Positions 1-9,022 of a stretch of DNA of 64,000 nt are shown one piece after another (the first letter of the stretch is position 1; each line of letters starts with the position of its first letter). The DNA is from Pseudomonas sp. RIT409 (GTDB lineage Bacteria; Pseudomonadota; Gammaproteobacteria; Pseudomonadales; Pseudomonadaceae), in the NCBI RefSeq assembly GCF_003052515.2, contig NZ_QARE02000003.1, positions 62,001-126,000 of the forward strand, read 5' to 3'. The notes beneath the pieces are model-generated. The model had not been told where the DNA came from, did not search any database, and worked only from the letters and a program-made list of their open reading frames with translations. A program made the translations under genes and the position numbers.

Positions 1-101
1 AGTTCGTCGCGTGTCTTGTATTGCAGGGTGACGCCTGCCACGGTAAGCAGCGCCTGGCTTTCAAGCGACACGGTTGGGGTGTTCAAAGGAAGCGCGCCCA
101 T
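1..101 (-). CDS. ABC transporter ATP-binding protein, N-terminal fragment (cut by window edge)
   Basis: On the minus strand an ATG at 101 opens a frame reading MGALPLNTPTVSLESQALL and on to the window edge with no stop. It begins one base after the stop of the substrate-binding protein gene, so the two are translationally coupled. The visible 33 residues end in a GVTLQYKTRDE stretch, which is the usual first beta-strand of an ABC ATPase (pattern: 'v.l.y.t..g'). The Walker motifs lie outside the window. Given the upstream NMT1/NitT-type binding protein, the likely role is the ATPase of a nitrate/sulfonate/taurine-type importer. The family call rests mainly on this neighbour. Confidence 0.6.
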   Translation of the reverse strand, partial: MGALPLNTPTVSLESQALLTVAGVTLQYKTRDE

Positions 102-102
102 A

Positions 103-1146
103 TCAATTGCCTTCCCCTTTGGCCACGGGATCGAAGAACACCTGACGCCAATCGGTCGGGGCCTCCTTCAATGCACCTGTGCGCACCATGAACGCAGCCA
201 GGTTCATGACGCCCGAGGGTTGAATGCCCCATTCGTTACGCACCTTCGCGAGCATGTCCTGGGTTTGCTCTGGGGTCAGCTTCGAGGGTTCGCTGGCCAG
301 AAACAGCTCCGCGGCCCGCTGAGGATTGTCGCGAATGAAGTCATCCGCTTTGGCGATTGCCGCGACCACCGCTTCGGTCAATTGGGGGTTTTGCTTGACG
401 AATTTGCCGGTGGTGGCCAGCACGCCGCTGGTCATGCGCATGTTGAGCTGCTTGGAAAAATCGAAGAGCTTGCTGACCCGTTCGTCGTGGTCGAGCAGGT
501 AGCTGTAGGGGTTCGGCCCGATGTAGCCCTTGATGCCTGCTTTATTGAGCAAGCTGGCCATCGCGTCGGGATGGGGAAGGGCCACCATCAGGCTGTCCAT
601 CTGGTGGGCTTTGCCCTGGCCGAAGGCCTGTTCGGCGGCCATCTGCAAGAGAGCGGCCTGCTGACTGTTGGGCGCCGTGACGGCGATCTTGTCGCCGGGC
701 TTGAAGTCCGCCAGGCTTTTGATAGACGGGTCGTTGACGTACAACCCGTTGTCTCCGGCGACCAGCGCGCACAGCGCCTTGATGTCGATCTTGCCCTGAG
801 TTTTCTGCCAGGCAGTGAGCGTGCCATACAGGCCGTAGCCGCCGATGTCGACGCTGTTGCTGATCAAGGCGTCGTTGATGGACGCGGCGCCACTGATACG
901 CTTGATGACGAATCGGGTTTCCGGTTGGCCGCGCTCAGTCGCGGCTTCGGTGAAATACCCAAGCTTGTCGGCGACGGTGACCGGCAGGTAGGCATAGCCA
1001 TACTGGACCGCGACCGTCACTTCAGCCTGCTCGGTTTGTGCTTGAGCCCGCGACATGCAGGTGATAGCCAGCGCGGCGCTCAGTGCAGCGACGGCAAATT
1101 GTGCGCGGGGGCGAGGGGCATAACGGAAATAGTCGAATAGCGACAC
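103..1146 (-). CDS. ABC transporter periplasmic substrate-binding protein, NitT/TauT type
   Basis: This is a 347-residue periplasmic binding protein. A basic N-terminus followed by AQFAVAALSAALAITC and an AQAQ-like cleavage region is a Sec signal peptide. The mature part begins with VTVAVQYGYAYLPVTVADKLGYF, written here as the family's 'x-x-x-P-x-x-x-A-x-x-x-G-x-F' opening, and continues with typical NMT1/SsuA-like features (ISGAASINDALISNSVDIGG; LADFKPGDKIAV). The frame could open with TTG at 1152, but a GGAG lies 7 bases before the GTG at 1146, so GTG is preferred. The ATPase gene follows one base downstream, so the operon continues off the left edge. The substrate is unknown: members import nitrate, sulfonates, pyrimidine precursors or aromatic acids. 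Confidence 0.8.
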   Translation of the reverse strand: MSLFDYFRYAPRPRAQFAVAALSAALAITCMSRAQAQTEQAEVTVAVQYGYAYLPVTVADKLGYFTEAATERGQPETRFVIKRISGAASINDALISNSVDIGGYGLYGTLTAWQKTQGKIDIKALCALVAGDNGLYVNDPSIKSLADFKPGDKIAVTAPNSQQAALLQMAAEQAFGQGKAHQMDSLMVALPHPDAMASLLNKAGIKGYIGPNPYSYLLDHDERVSKLFDFSKQLNMRMTSGVLATTGKFVKQNPQLTEAVVAAIAKADDFIRDNPQRAAELFLASEPSKLTPEQTQDMLAKVRNEWGIQPSGVMNLAAFMVRTGALKEAPTDWRQVFFDPVAKGEGN

Positions 1147-1415
1147 GGGCAAACTCCACGATTGTTATTTTTGAAATGGCGTTTCCATTAGGCTGTGCAG
1201 GACGGCCAGTATGCGTCAACTGTTATCGCTGAAGTCGTGATTATCTATTCAAATGAGTGGCTTTACGTTTAATCGAGATCACTCTATGGAATCTCGTTTC
1301 GATTAACGGGCGCATCTCTGTTGCATTGAGCAAGAAGTCCAGCGGTTGAGGCCTGACGTGCCAGCGCGATGCTCAGTCCCTATACTGTCCCCTCTGCCTG
1401 ACCGAGTGGGAGCGC

Positions 1416-2303
1416 ATGCGGGACCTTACGTATTTCATCAAAGTGGCCCAGCTCGGGCATCTCGGCCGCGCCGCCGAGGCGCTCCATATTTCACCTTCCG
1501 CCTTGTCCAAATGCATCGACCGCCTTGAACAGCAGTACGCCGCGCAGTTGTTCCAGCGTGTGGGACGGAGCATCCGGCTCAGCGAAGCGGGCGAGTTGGT
1601 GCTGGCCCACGCGCTTGAGGTCGAGCACCTGATCCATCAGGCGCAACGGCAAACCGCGGCGCTGGGGCAGGGTTTGAGCGGCAGTATTCGGGTAGGGGCT
1701 GCCGCGACGAGTGCCGATTACCTGTTACCCGCGGCCTGCAGCGCCCTGCAATGCGAGGCGCCAAACGTTGTCGTCGAATTGCAGATCGGCATGAACGACG
1801 TGCTGCGCGAGCAATTGCGCAAAGGGCAACTGGATATCGTCGTCGGCCCGCTGGGCGGTGCGGACGATGAGGAACTGCTCGAGCACGAGGTCAGTGGCGA
1901 TGAAGTGGTGGTGGTTGCGCATCAGGCGCATCCACTGGCCAGTCAGACGGTGTCGCTGTCCGATTTCACTGACCATCGCTGGCTGCTGTCCCCGCCGACG
2001 GTGGCGACCCGGCAATGGCTCGATGCAACGTTCATCCAGCACGGTCACCCGGCACCGGCTGTCGCGATCGTCACCAACGCGATTGCGGCGGCCCCGCAGC
2101 TGATCGCCGAAACCCGGCTGCTGAGCTTCATCTCGCGCCGCAACCTGGCCCCGTTTGGTCGGGCGTACGGTTTGGTGGAAGTCCAGGTGCAGGGCGCGGC
2201 GCTGACTTTGCGCAGGCGCTTCGGGATTTTGCACCGCCGCAACGCCTACCTGTCTCCCGCCACCCGACGCTTCATGGCGCTGATGGTCGAGGTGAATCAA
2301 TAG
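1416..2303 (+). CDS. LysR-family transcriptional regulator
   Basis: The 295-residue protein has an N-terminal winged helix-turn-helix (residues about 1-60: DLTYFIKVAQLGHLGRAAEA followed by LHISPSALSKCIDRLEQQ) and a LysR effector-binding domain (about 88-290). The length is normal for the family. The ATG has GGGAG just upstream. It stands divergent from the ABC system at 103-1146 and about 100 bases upstream of the dehydrogenase/aldolase/transporter genes on the same strand, so it probably controls one or both. LysR proteins usually bind a small-molecule co-inducer, here perhaps the hydroxy- or oxo-acid handled downstream. The target assignment is inference from position. Confidence 0.9.
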   Translation: MRDLTYFIKVAQLGHLGRAAEALHISPSALSKCIDRLEQQYAAQLFQRVGRSIRLSEAGELVLAHALEVEHLIHQAQRQTAALGQGLSGSIRVGAAATSADYLLPAACSALQCEAPNVVVELQIGMNDVLREQLRKGQLDIVVGPLGGADDEELLEHEVSGDEVVVVAHQAHPLASQTVSLSDFTDHRWLLSPPTVATRQWLDATFIQHGHPAPAVAIVTNAIAAAPQLIAETRLLSFISRRNLAPFGRAYGLVEVQVQGAALTLRRRFGILHRRNAYLSPATRRFMALMVEVNQ

Positions 2304-2405
2304 TTTCCTCGAAGGAAAGACTAACTGAAAAAACGATAATGGAAGTGAACGATAGGGGCCGCAATACTCTCAGCCATCCAAGAACAAAAAAGGCTGGAAC
2401 AGCAC

Positions 2406-3377
2406 ATGCCCTATACGATTCTCGTCACCGCCCCGACTCTCGCGCCTGCCGGTCGCCAGTTGCTGGAGGCGGGCGGACACCGCGTCATCTACCTGCCCGA
2501 ATCGGCCGACGGCGCAACCATCGAGAAGGTCCTGGTCGATGAGCCAGTCGATGCCGTCATTTCACGCACGCTGACGCTGAGCGCGGCTGCCATTCAAGGC
2601 GCGCCGCGACTCAAAGTCATCAGCAAGCATGGCGTTGGCGTGAGCAACATCGCCGTGGATGCAGCAACCGCCCGGGGCATCCCGGTTTATGTCACCCCAG
2701 GTGCCAACGCCCAATCCGTCGCAGAAATGGCGCTGGGGCTGCTGCTCGCCGCAGCCCGACGAATCGCCTGGATGGATGCACAACTGCGCGACGGTCGTTG
2801 GTCCCGCGCGCAAGATGGCATCGAGTTGAGTGGGCGCACCCTTGGGCTGGTGGGCTTCGGCCAGGTGGCGCGCAGGCTCTGGCGCGCGTGCCAGGCGTTG
2901 GGCATGTCGGCCTGGGTCTATGACCCGTTCTTGCCACAGGACGCCGAGCTCGACGGTGCGCAACGCGCCGGTAGCCTGGCGGAGTTGCTCGACCGTAGCC
3001 ACGTCTTGTCCCTGCACATTCCCCTGACGCCGCAAACCCGCGGCCTGATCGGTACCGCTGAATTGGCGGCACTCCCTCCTGACGCCATTCTGATCAACAC
3101 CGCGCGTGGCGAAGTGGTCGATGAGGCGGCATTGATCGCCGCACTGCGCAGCGGCGCCCTCTACGCGGCGGGGCTCGACACCACTGCACAGGAGCCGCTG
3201 ATGCCCGGCAATCCATTGCTGACGCTGAAGAATGTCGTACTCACCCCTCACGTCGGCGGCTCGACGCCCGCAGCCCTGGCGGCAATGGCCGAGGGGGCCG
3301 TGCGCAATGTTCTCGGGTTTCTGGCCGGCAATCCGCCCGCGGCCAGCGCCTGCGTGAACCCTTCCGTTCTGTCCTGA
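2406..3377 (+). CDS. D-isomer-specific 2-hydroxyacid dehydrogenase (SerA/GyaR-like)
   Basis: 323 residues, the usual length for a short 2-hydroxyacid dehydrogenase without the ACT domain of SerA. The NAD-binding Rossmann motif is visible as LGLVGFGQVARRLW (about residues 145-158). Substrate-domain motifs are present (KHGVGVSNIAVDAA; ARG in INTARGEVVDEAAL for the catalytic Arg; TPHVGGST for the catalytic His). Family members interconvert 2-oxo acids and D-2-hydroxy acids with NAD(P)H in the cytoplasm. The RraA-type aldolase gene starts 15 bases downstream and a CitMHS transporter follows, so the three probably act on one small organic acid. The exact substrate cannot be read from the sequence. 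Confidence 0.88.
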   Translation: MPYTILVTAPTLAPAGRQLLEAGGHRVIYLPESADGATIEKVLVDEPVDAVISRTLTLSAAAIQGAPRLKVISKHGVGVSNIAVDAATARGIPVYVTPGANAQSVAEMALGLLLAAARRIAWMDAQLRDGRWSRAQDGIELSGRTLGLVGFGQVARRLWRACQALGMSAWVYDPFLPQDAELDGAQRAGSLAELLDRSHVLSLHIPLTPQTRGLIGTAELAALPPDAILINTARGEVVDEAALIAALRSGALYAAGLDTTAQEPLMPGNPLLTLKNVVLTPHVGGSTPAALAAMAEGAVRNVLGFLAGNPPAASACVNPSVLS

Positions 3378-3391
3378 CTCCCGAGGTTTTC

Positions 3392-4081
3392 ATGACCCAT
3401 TCCCAATGGCCTGCTGGCTATCGCATCAACCCGCGTGTGGAAGGCCCCGCCGAGGACCTGGTGACCGCATTTCGAGACATACCCGTCGCCGTGGCCGGCG
3501 ATTGCATGGGCCGCTGCGTCGGTGCGCGAGGGCTGCGCGCGTACCATGGCGATCCTTCGCTGAAACTGTGCGGACCAGCGTTCACGGTGCGCGTGCGCCC
3601 CGGCGACAACCTGATGATTCACAAAGCCCTGATGATGGTGAAACCCGGCGACGTGTTGGTGATCGACGGGGGAGGTGACCTCAGCCAGGCGGTGATTGGC
3701 GGCCTCGTGCGCACGACCGCACTGCGGGTGGGCCTGGGCGGCATGGTGATCGATGGCGCCGTGCGAGACCTGGAAGAACTGGCCGAAGGGATCGTTCCGA
3801 TTTTCGCTGCAGGTCACACCCACCGAGGACCAAGCAAAGAGGGCCCCGGTGAAATCAATGTGCCGGTCGCCTGTGCAGGGCTCGCCGTGCTTCCCGGGGA
3901 CCTGATGCTGGGGGACGCGGACGGCGTCATCGCGATCCGGGCCGACGACGCCGCCGCGCTCTTGCCCCTGACCCAGGCGCATCTGAAGCGTGAGGCGGCC
4001 ATCCGCAAAAGCAACGAAGAGGGTACGGCCGACCCTGAGCGCTTTGACGCCCTGTTACGGGCCAAGGGGCTTCCCGTCTGA
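3392..4081 (+). CDS. RraA/HMG-aldolase family protein (4-hydroxy-4-methyl-2-oxoglutarate aldolase-like)
   Basis: 229 residues matching the RraA-like fold. It has the family segments GDCMGR, the phosphate-loop-like stretch VKPGDVLVIDGGGDLS (about 85-100), the GGL..TTALRVGLGGMVIDGAVRD block (about 106-128) with the Arg-Asp pair that binds metal and substrate in class II pyruvate aldolases, and the closing GDLMLGDADGVIAI. Enzymes of this family cleave 4-hydroxy-4-methyl-2-oxoglutarate or 4-carboxy-4-hydroxy-2-oxoadipate to pyruvate plus an oxo acid, or decarboxylate oxaloacetate. The name is shared with RNase E regulator RraA, but the catabolic context favours an aldolase/decarboxylase. A GAGG ribosome binding site precedes the ATG. 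It sits between the dehydrogenase and the transporter genes. Confidence 0.85.
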   Translation: MTHSQWPAGYRINPRVEGPAEDLVTAFRDIPVAVAGDCMGRCVGARGLRAYHGDPSLKLCGPAFTVRVRPGDNLMIHKALMMVKPGDVLVIDGGGDLSQAVIGGLVRTTALRVGLGGMVIDGAVRDLEELAEGIVPIFAAGHTHRGPSKEGPGEINVPVACAGLAVLPGDLMLGDADGVIAIRADDAAALLPLTQAHLKREAAIRKSNEEGTADPERFDALLRAKGLPV

Positions 4082-4143
4082 TACAGCCCCGTCGGTCGGC
4101 CTCGGCGCGGTACACCTAACAACTATAAGAAAAGGTTCCTCAT

Positions 4144-5436
4144 ATGTTGATTACGCTAAGTTGCGTGATGCTGGCGTGCTTCATCTACACACTGATGAGC
4201 AAACGGTTGTCTGCGCTGACCGCGCTGATCCTGATTCCGTCGCTGTTTGCATTGATCGGCGGTTTCCACGCCGAGATGGGCAAGTATGTGATCGACGGTC
4301 TGAAGATGGTCGCACCCAATGGTGTGCTGATGATCTTCGCCATGCTGTATTTCCTGTGCATGACCGAAGCCGGGATGTTCGACCCGCTCGTGGCGCGTAT
4401 CGTGGGCGCGGTGCGCGGCGATCCGGTGAGAATTTTCATCGGGACCGTGGCGCTTGCCTTCGTCGTGGCGCTGGATGGCGACGGCGCAACCATTTACATG
4501 ATCGTGCTCTCGGCGTTTCTGCCGATCTACCATCGGCTAGGCCTGTCGCGCCCGATGGTGTGCTGCCTGTTGCTGCAGGTGGCAGGGCTGGGCAACATGA
4601 TGCCCTGGGGCGGGCCCACGGCCCGCGCGGCCACCGCCATGCACGTGGACATGGCGGAAATGTTCGTTCCCCTGTTGCCCGCGTTACTCGCCAGCGTGGT
4701 GTACACCTTCGGCCTGGCCTGGTGGTTCGGCCGCCGCGAACGCACCCGCCTGGGCGGTGGTATCGACCTCAACGGTGATTTCCCCGAGCGCGCACAGCTG
4801 CGTTGCCAAAGCCGCTGGCGGCTGATCTTCAACTGGACGCTGACCGCGCTGCTGCTGCTGGCCCTCTGCCTGGAGGTGCTGCCCCTGTCGTACCTCTTCA
4901 TGATCGCCGCGTGCCTGGCGCTCATCGTCAACTTTCCCACCCTCAAAGCCCAGCAGGATCAGTTGGCCCTGCATGCGCCTCCGATACTCGCCGTCGCCGG
5001 GCTGATTTTCGCAGCGGGGGTCTTCACGGGTATTCTCGGCGGAACCGGGATGGCGAACGCCGTCGCTGATGGCCTTGTGAAGATTGTTCCTTCATCCATG
5101 GGCCCGTACATGGCCGTAATAACGGCGTTGCTGAGCATCCCCGTCACCTGGCTGGTTTCCAACGACGTGTTCTATTTCGGCATCCTCCCGATCCTGGCCC
5201 AGACCGCGCAGCATCATGGCATCACCGCGGTGGAAATGGCGCGAGCCTCGTTGATCGGGCAGCCGGTGCACATCCTCAGCCCGCTGGTGGCCTCCACTTA
5301 TCTGGTGGTGAGCATGCTCAAGCTCGACTATGCCGAGAACCAGCGCTTCACCATGAAGTGGTCGGTGGTCAGTTGCCTGGTGCTGTTGCTGGTTGCGCTG
5401 TTGACGGGGGTGATCCCGCTGGTCTCCGACGTCTAG
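4144..5436 (+). CDS. CitMHS-family citrate/organic-acid:cation transporter
   Basis: 430 residues that are almost entirely hydrophobic, with about 11-12 predicted membrane segments starting at the extreme N-terminus (MLITLSCVMLACFIYTLM). The recognisable CitM pattern includes ALDGDGATIYMI (about residues 111-122), GNMMPWGGPTARAA (about 151-164) and, late in the protein, VSNDVFYFGILPILA. CitMHS proteins import citrate as a metal complex with protons, and relatives carry other di- and tricarboxylates. It lies 62 bases after the aldolase gene on the same strand and is probably the uptake step for the acid processed by the two preceding enzymes. The transported acid is inferred, not shown. Confidence 0.85.
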   Translation: MLITLSCVMLACFIYTLMSKRLSALTALILIPSLFALIGGFHAEMGKYVIDGLKMVAPNGVLMIFAMLYFLCMTEAGMFDPLVARIVGAVRGDPVRIFIGTVALAFVVALDGDGATIYMIVLSAFLPIYHRLGLSRPMVCCLLLQVAGLGNMMPWGGPTARAATAMHVDMAEMFVPLLPALLASVVYTFGLAWWFGRRERTRLGGGIDLNGDFPERAQLRCQSRWRLIFNWTLTALLLLALCLEVLPLSYLFMIAACLALIVNFPTLKAQQDQLALHAPPILAVAGLIFAAGVFTGILGGTGMANAVADGLVKIVPSSMGPYMAVITALLSIPVTWLVSNDVFYFGILPILAQTAQHHGITAVEMARASLIGQPVHILSPLVASTYLVVSMLKLDYAENQRFTMKWSVVSCLVLLLVALLTGVIPLVSDV

Positions 5437-5505
5437 GACGAGGGAGCCGGCATCCGGCCCGGTCAGCAGCGCCCAGCATCGCAGGTGGGCGACCGGGCAA
5501 GGACT

Positions 5506-6315
5506 TCAGCCGCCCTTCACTTCACCGTCGCGATACTGCCCCCAGGCTTGGTGCAGTTGCGCCATCGAGGCCGGGTCGTAATCACAGCCAGGGAGTGCTT
5601 CTGCGTCCCAGTGGCCATAGCGATCTTCGCCGCGGACCAGTGTTGCTCGCCGACGGCCGATGGTGGATGACACGTGGGTGGGAATGTAGAAGAAGGCGAA
5701 ACCGATCCGACGATCGTCGGTGGTGTTGGCCCGTGAACTGTGTGCGGTTCGTTCGTGGTGAATGGAAAATTCGCCTGCCGACAGCGGCATTTCCACGCCT
5801 CGGCTGTCGTCGACACCGATGAGCGATTGCCCCTTGGCCAGCATGTTGTCCTTGGCGAAGGTTTCCTGATGCAGGTAGTCCGGTTCGCGATGGGAGCCCG
5901 GCAGGACACGCAGGCAACCATTCTCAGGTGTGGCGTCGGTGAAGCCGACCCACACGGTCACTTCCTCATGGGGCGACAGCCCGAAATACGTCGAGTCTTG
6001 ATGCCACGACACGTAGCGTGGGTCATGGGCGTTTTTGGCGAAAACGGACGCCCCGAACAACAGGATGTCAGGCCCGATCACATCTTCCACCGCGTCCAGG
6101 ATGCGCGGGTTGCGCGCCAACTCGACAAAGGCGGGGGAGGCGAGGTGCGCCTTGATCTTGAGTGAGAGGTTGGCGTCTGCCCCCACATGCGTTTCATAAG
6201 CCTCGATGCGCGACCGGTAAAGGGCGGCGTCCTCGGCACTCAGGGCGCGAAAGGGGAAGGCGTAACCCTGCTGATTGAAGTGCTCGATTTGCAAGGGGGT
6301 CAGGTGTTTGCTCAT
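5506..6315 (-). CDS. Phytanoyl-CoA dioxygenase (PhyH) family Fe(II)/2-oxoglutarate oxygenase
   Basis: The 269-residue protein carries the complete Fe(II)/2-oxoglutarate facial triad: His105 and Asp107 in WHQDS, a distal His near 192 in ERTAHSSRAN, and Arg203 (DDRRIGFAF) for the 2-oxoglutarate carboxylate. NGCLRVLPGSH (about 132-142) is a typical PhyH segment. Bacterial relatives hydroxylate many small substrates (ectoine, taurine-like, quaternary ammonium and phosphonate compounds), so the substrate is open. The gene is convergent with the CitMHS gene and divergent from the ABC transporter at 6858. The intergenic space holds three copies of a palindromic operator-like sequence, so it may be co-regulated with the transporter cluster. 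Confidence 0.87.
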   Translation of the reverse strand: MSKHLTPLQIEHFNQQGYAFPFRALSAEDAALYRSRIEAYETHVGADANLSLKIKAHLASPAFVELARNPRILDAVEDVIGPDILLFGASVFAKNAHDPRYVSWHQDSTYFGLSPHEEVTVWVGFTDATPENGCLRVLPGSHREPDYLHQETFAKDNMLAKGQSLIGVDDSRGVEMPLSAGEFSIHHERTAHSSRANTTDDRRIGFAFFYIPTHVSSTIGRRRATLVRGEDRYGHWDAEALPGCDYDPASMAQLHQAWGQYRDGEVKGG

Positions 6316-6454
6316 AGGTCACTCTGTCTTGATGGGCGGGGAGTGTGTCCTTCAAGAGAGTGCACGTGATGTGCCAGAACGGCGTCGGTTGACGCATGCG
6401 GGCTCAATGCCAGGAAAAACAATGATTTGGCGAAACGTGACCCGATACTCACAA

Positions 6455-6470
6455 AGGGGGTATGCCACAT
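6455..6470 (+). promoter_or_regulatory. Operator-like site A (GGTATGCCAC)
   Basis: Reads AGGGGGTATGCCACAT, 13 of 16 matches to the palindrome AGGTGGCATGCCACCT that I derived from the four best sites in this cluster. It lies about 140 bases upstream of the PhyH start and about 390 upstream of the ABC binding-protein start. Confidence 0.5.
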
Positions 6471-6636
6471 TAATTGCTGGCCTAAATTCTCCACGACCGT
6501 TTTGACGGGTCGGGTAGTCTTCTTTTATGCGATGAAAATCAATGGTTTAGTTTTTATTGAGTCGTGGGCGCAGACCGATTGCAGTCGAAACCAGGCCGTC
6601 CAACGGGATCCGATCTCATTTGTTAACCGTCCAATT

Positions 6637-6652
6637 AAGAGGCATACCACCT
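6637..6652 (-). promoter_or_regulatory. Operator-like site B
   Basis: On the minus strand this reads AGGTGGTATGCCTCTT, 13 of 16 matches to the shared palindrome. It is centred about 182 bases from site A and 121 bases from site C. Confidence 0.5.
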
Positions 6653-6757
6653 TTCCCTTGGGTTGTTTTGGTGCGCTTTTTCGACCCGCGCCGCGTTGTC
6701 GTGACGTTTGCTCGCCAGTTTCAGACGCCCAGCCCCCACCAGGCCTGATGCTCGAAT

Positions 6758-6773
6758 AGGTGGCATGCCACTT
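6758..6773 (+). promoter_or_regulatory. Operator-like site C, near-perfect palindrome
   Basis: Reads AGGTGGCATGCCACTT. The inner 12 bases GTGGCATGCCAC (6760-6771) are a perfect palindrome. It lies 85 bases upstream of the binding-protein ATG, a suitable place for a repressor site over or just downstream of the promoter. The candidate regulator is the MarR protein at the far end of the cluster (20505-21023), by inference. Confidence 0.6.
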
Positions 6774-6857
6774 GCTTTGTCCCTGTTGGCGCGCTCTGCG
6801 CTTTACGACCACGCGACTTGAATGGTCGGTTCTCCACGGACTCAGTAAGGATTTTCC

Positions 6858-7709
6858 ATGACTGTTCTACTGCAAAATGTGAAGGTTTCGATCCGCGTAA
6901 GAAAGTCGCTGGTGGCGCTGGCTGTCGCGATGACCGCTGCTTTATCGAATATGGCCATGAGCCACGCGGCGACGATCGATGAGGTCAAAAGCCGTGGCTA
7001 TCTGCTGGTGGCCACGGAAGACGACTATCGCCCTTTTGAGTTCATGGACGAAGGTAAGGCCACCGGGTACGACAATGAGTTGCTGGCACTGGTGGAGAAA
7101 AAAATCGGCCTCAAGATTCGTCAGCAGATCCTGCCCTGGGCCGGCATCCTGCCAGGCGTCACCACGGGTAAGTACGACATGGCGCTGTCGGCGGTGCTGG
7201 TGACCAAGGCACGCAAAGCGACGTTTGATTTCACCTCGCCGACCGCGCAGAGCACGACGTATTTCGCGACCAAGAAGGGCAGTTCGATCCTCAAGCCCGA
7301 AGACCTTGCAGGCAAGACAGTCGGTGCCGAAACGGGCAGCGCCATGCTGACCGACCTCAAAGACTTCGACACCCAGCTCAAGGCCAAGGGCAAAGGGTTG
7401 AAGGAGATCGTCGAGTACCACGGTTACCCAGAGGCTTACCAGGATTTGGCGAACGACCGCCTGGACGCGGTTGCCAATACGGATCTGTCCTTGCTCTCAC
7501 TCGTCAAGGAACGCGGTGACATGTTCGTGATGGGCCAGCCAATCGGCGAACCGACCTATCTCGCCTGGGCCGTCGCCAAGGGCAACACCGGTGTGCTGCA
7601 GATGGTGGACGCGGCGTTGCTGGACTTGCGCAAGAGCGGCGAGATGTATCGGCTGCAAAAGAAATGGCTCGGTGAAAGCCATGAAGACATGCCGACGAAC
7701 GTGAACTGA
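6858..7709 (+). CDS. Polar amino acid-type ABC transporter substrate-binding protein
   Basis: 283 residues. A basic start and hydrophobic stretch ending at MSHA-A form a Sec signal peptide. The mature protein is a type 3 periplasmic binding protein (SBP_bac_3), with 'TEDDYRPFEFMDEGKATGYD', the block TGKYDMALSAVLVTKAR, and LAGKTVGAETGS. An AAGGA lies 7 bases before the ATG. It is followed within 10 bases by two permease genes and an ATPase gene, so it is the uptake module of the downstream catabolic genes. The ligand may be an amino acid-like or cyclic N-compound. That is inference from the operon. Confidence 0.9.
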   Translation: MTVLLQNVKVSIRVRKSLVALAVAMTAALSNMAMSHAATIDEVKSRGYLLVATEDDYRPFEFMDEGKATGYDNELLALVEKKIGLKIRQQILPWAGILPGVTTGKYDMALSAVLVTKARKATFDFTSPTAQSTTYFATKKGSSILKPEDLAGKTVGAETGSAMLTDLKDFDTQLKAKGKGLKEIVEYHGYPEAYQDLANDRLDAVANTDLSLLSLVKERGDMFVMGQPIGEPTYLAWAVAKGNTGVLQMVDAALLDLRKSGEMYRLQKKWLGESHEDMPTNVN

Positions 7710-7718
7710 GCCTGCGTT

Positions 7719-8366
7719 ATGACGGCATTCGACTACTGGAGCATCCTGGTGGGTGCTCTGTCGACGATAGGCGTTTCTCTCGTCAGCATCGTCGTCGGCG
7801 TGCCAATGGGCCTTGGCCTGGCGCTGCTGCGCTGGGGCAGGGTGCCTGTGGCCCGCCAGGCCGTGTTTCTGTATGTGAGCATCATGCGCTCGTGCCCGGC
7901 GGTGACACTGATTCTGCTGATCTTCTTCGCCCTGCCGCAGTTCGGGATATCGCTGGCCCCGGCGGCGGCAGGGATTCTGGCGCTGACCCTGTCCACCGCC
8001 GCGTTCAACTGTGAGGTGTGGCGCGGCGCGTTGATTAGCTTTCCCAAACAAGAGTACGACGCGGCATTGGCTTTTGGCATGCGGCGGGGCCTGCGCCTGC
8101 GGCGGATCGTGCTGCCCCAGGTGTGGCGGTCGAGCCTGCCAGGCCTGGTCAACGAGATGACCATGTTATTGAAGTCCAGCCCGGCGGTGGCGGTCATCGG
8201 CATGGTGGAGATCACCCGCGCCGCGCAACGCGTCGGCGCGCGCACCTACGACCCGCTGCCGCCCTTCGTGTTCGCACTGGTCATCTATGGCGTGATCGTC
8301 TACCTGATGATTCGCCTGCAACGTCGGCTGGAACGCCGTGATTTGCCCAGCGGGGTGACAGCATGA
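7719..8366 (+). CDS. Amino acid-type ABC transporter permease (HisM/GltJ-like), first
   Basis: 215 residues with about five membrane helices and the cytoplasmic EAA-type loop ([22 protein letters not shown], given here as A-x3-G-x10-I-x-LP, about residues 110-132) that contacts the ATPase. [16 protein letters not shown] is the family's conserved early segment (normally R.tP...ql). The length is normal. The ATG starts 9 bases after the binding-protein stop and the gene overlaps the next permease by 4 bases, so the two permeases are likely to be made in equal amounts and to form a heterodimer in the inner membrane. Confidence 0.9.
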   Translation: MTAFDYWSILVGALSTIGVSLVSIVVGVPMGLGLALLRWGRVPVARQAVFLYVSIMRSCPAVTLILLIFFALPQFGISLAPAAAGILALTLSTAAFNCEVWRGALISFPKQEYDAALAFGMRRGLRLRRIVLPQVWRSSLPGLVNEMTMLLKSSPAVAVIGMVEITRAAQRVGARTYDPLPPFVFALVIYGVIVYLMIRLQRRLERRDLPSGVTA

Positions 8367-9022
8367 TCAACGACTTCCTGACGATCTGGGGGCAATGGCC
8401 GGATATCTGGGGCGGCTTTTTGAACACGTTGCTGCTCGTCAGCGTCGCTGCCGTGACGTCTTTGCTGTTCGGCATCTTGCTGACCCCGATGTTGATGAGC
8501 AGTCGTCCGGGAATCGCGCGGACGGCTCATGGGTTTTGCGACGCCATGCGCTGTGTACCGTTCTTGCTGTTCGTCTATGTGATCTATTTCGCCTTGCCGT
8601 CCATGGGCATCCGCTTGTCGAATTGGAGCAGTGGCGTCCTCGCACTGGTGCTCTACAACTCGGCTTACATGGCGGTGCTGCTCAAAGGCGCCTGGCAGGA
8701 TTTGCCCGCGGATTCCATCGAATCGGCTCGGGCGTTCGGTTTCCAGGGTTTCAACCTGGTCCGGCGGATCATCCTGCCGCCCATGTTGATGCGCGCCATT
8801 CCCAGCCTGGGCAATCAACTGATTCAAATCGTCAAGGACAGCGCCTTCCTGTCGATCATTGCCGTCACCGAATTGACCAGTGTGATGAATGCGATCCAGT
8901 CGACTTACTTCATCCCTTTCGCGGCGTTTCTATCGGCAGTGCTGCTGTATTGGGTGCTCTGTCTGTGCATCGAAATCCTTACCAGCCTTCTGACCCGCTA
9001 TGCCGAGGAGCGTCGAACGTGA
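8363..9022 (+). CDS. Amino acid-type ABC transporter permease, second
   Basis: 219 residues, HisQ/HisM family, with about five membrane segments and the EAA loop [20 protein letters not shown] (about residues 112-131). [18 protein letters not shown] matches the conserved R-x-x-P segment. It begins with ATGA overlap on the first permease and ends overlapping the GTG of the ATPase gene, a run of translational coupling through the operon. It pairs with the first permease. Confidence 0.9.
   Translation: MINDFLTIWGQWPDIWGGFLNTLLLVSVAAVTSLLFGILLTPMLMSSRPGIARTAHGFCDAMRCVPFLLFVYVIYFALPSMGIRLSNWSSGVLALVLYNSAYMAVLLKGAWQDLPADSIESARAFGFQGFNLVRRIILPPMLMRAIPSLGNQLIQIVKDSAFLSIIAVTELTSVMNAIQSTYFIPFAAFLSAVLLYWVLCLCIEILTSLLTRYAEERRT

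Larger units (their letters stand above)
6316..6857. other. 542-bp divergent intergenic region between PhyH and the ABC transporter operon
   Basis: No convincing gene is visible. The region is lower in GC than its flanks and carries three palindrome-like sites listed separately (6455-6470, 6637-6652, 6758-6773). The short open frames across it have no ribosome binding sites or recognisable protein sequence. Promoters for both the PhyH gene (minus) and the binding-protein gene (plus) must lie here. Confidence 0.6.

Noticed and set aside
16..1140. 374-aa open frame on the + strand
   Set aside because: It is the shadow of the binding-protein gene on the other strand, which has a signal peptide and family motifs; the + frame is His/Gly/Arg-rich without any fold.
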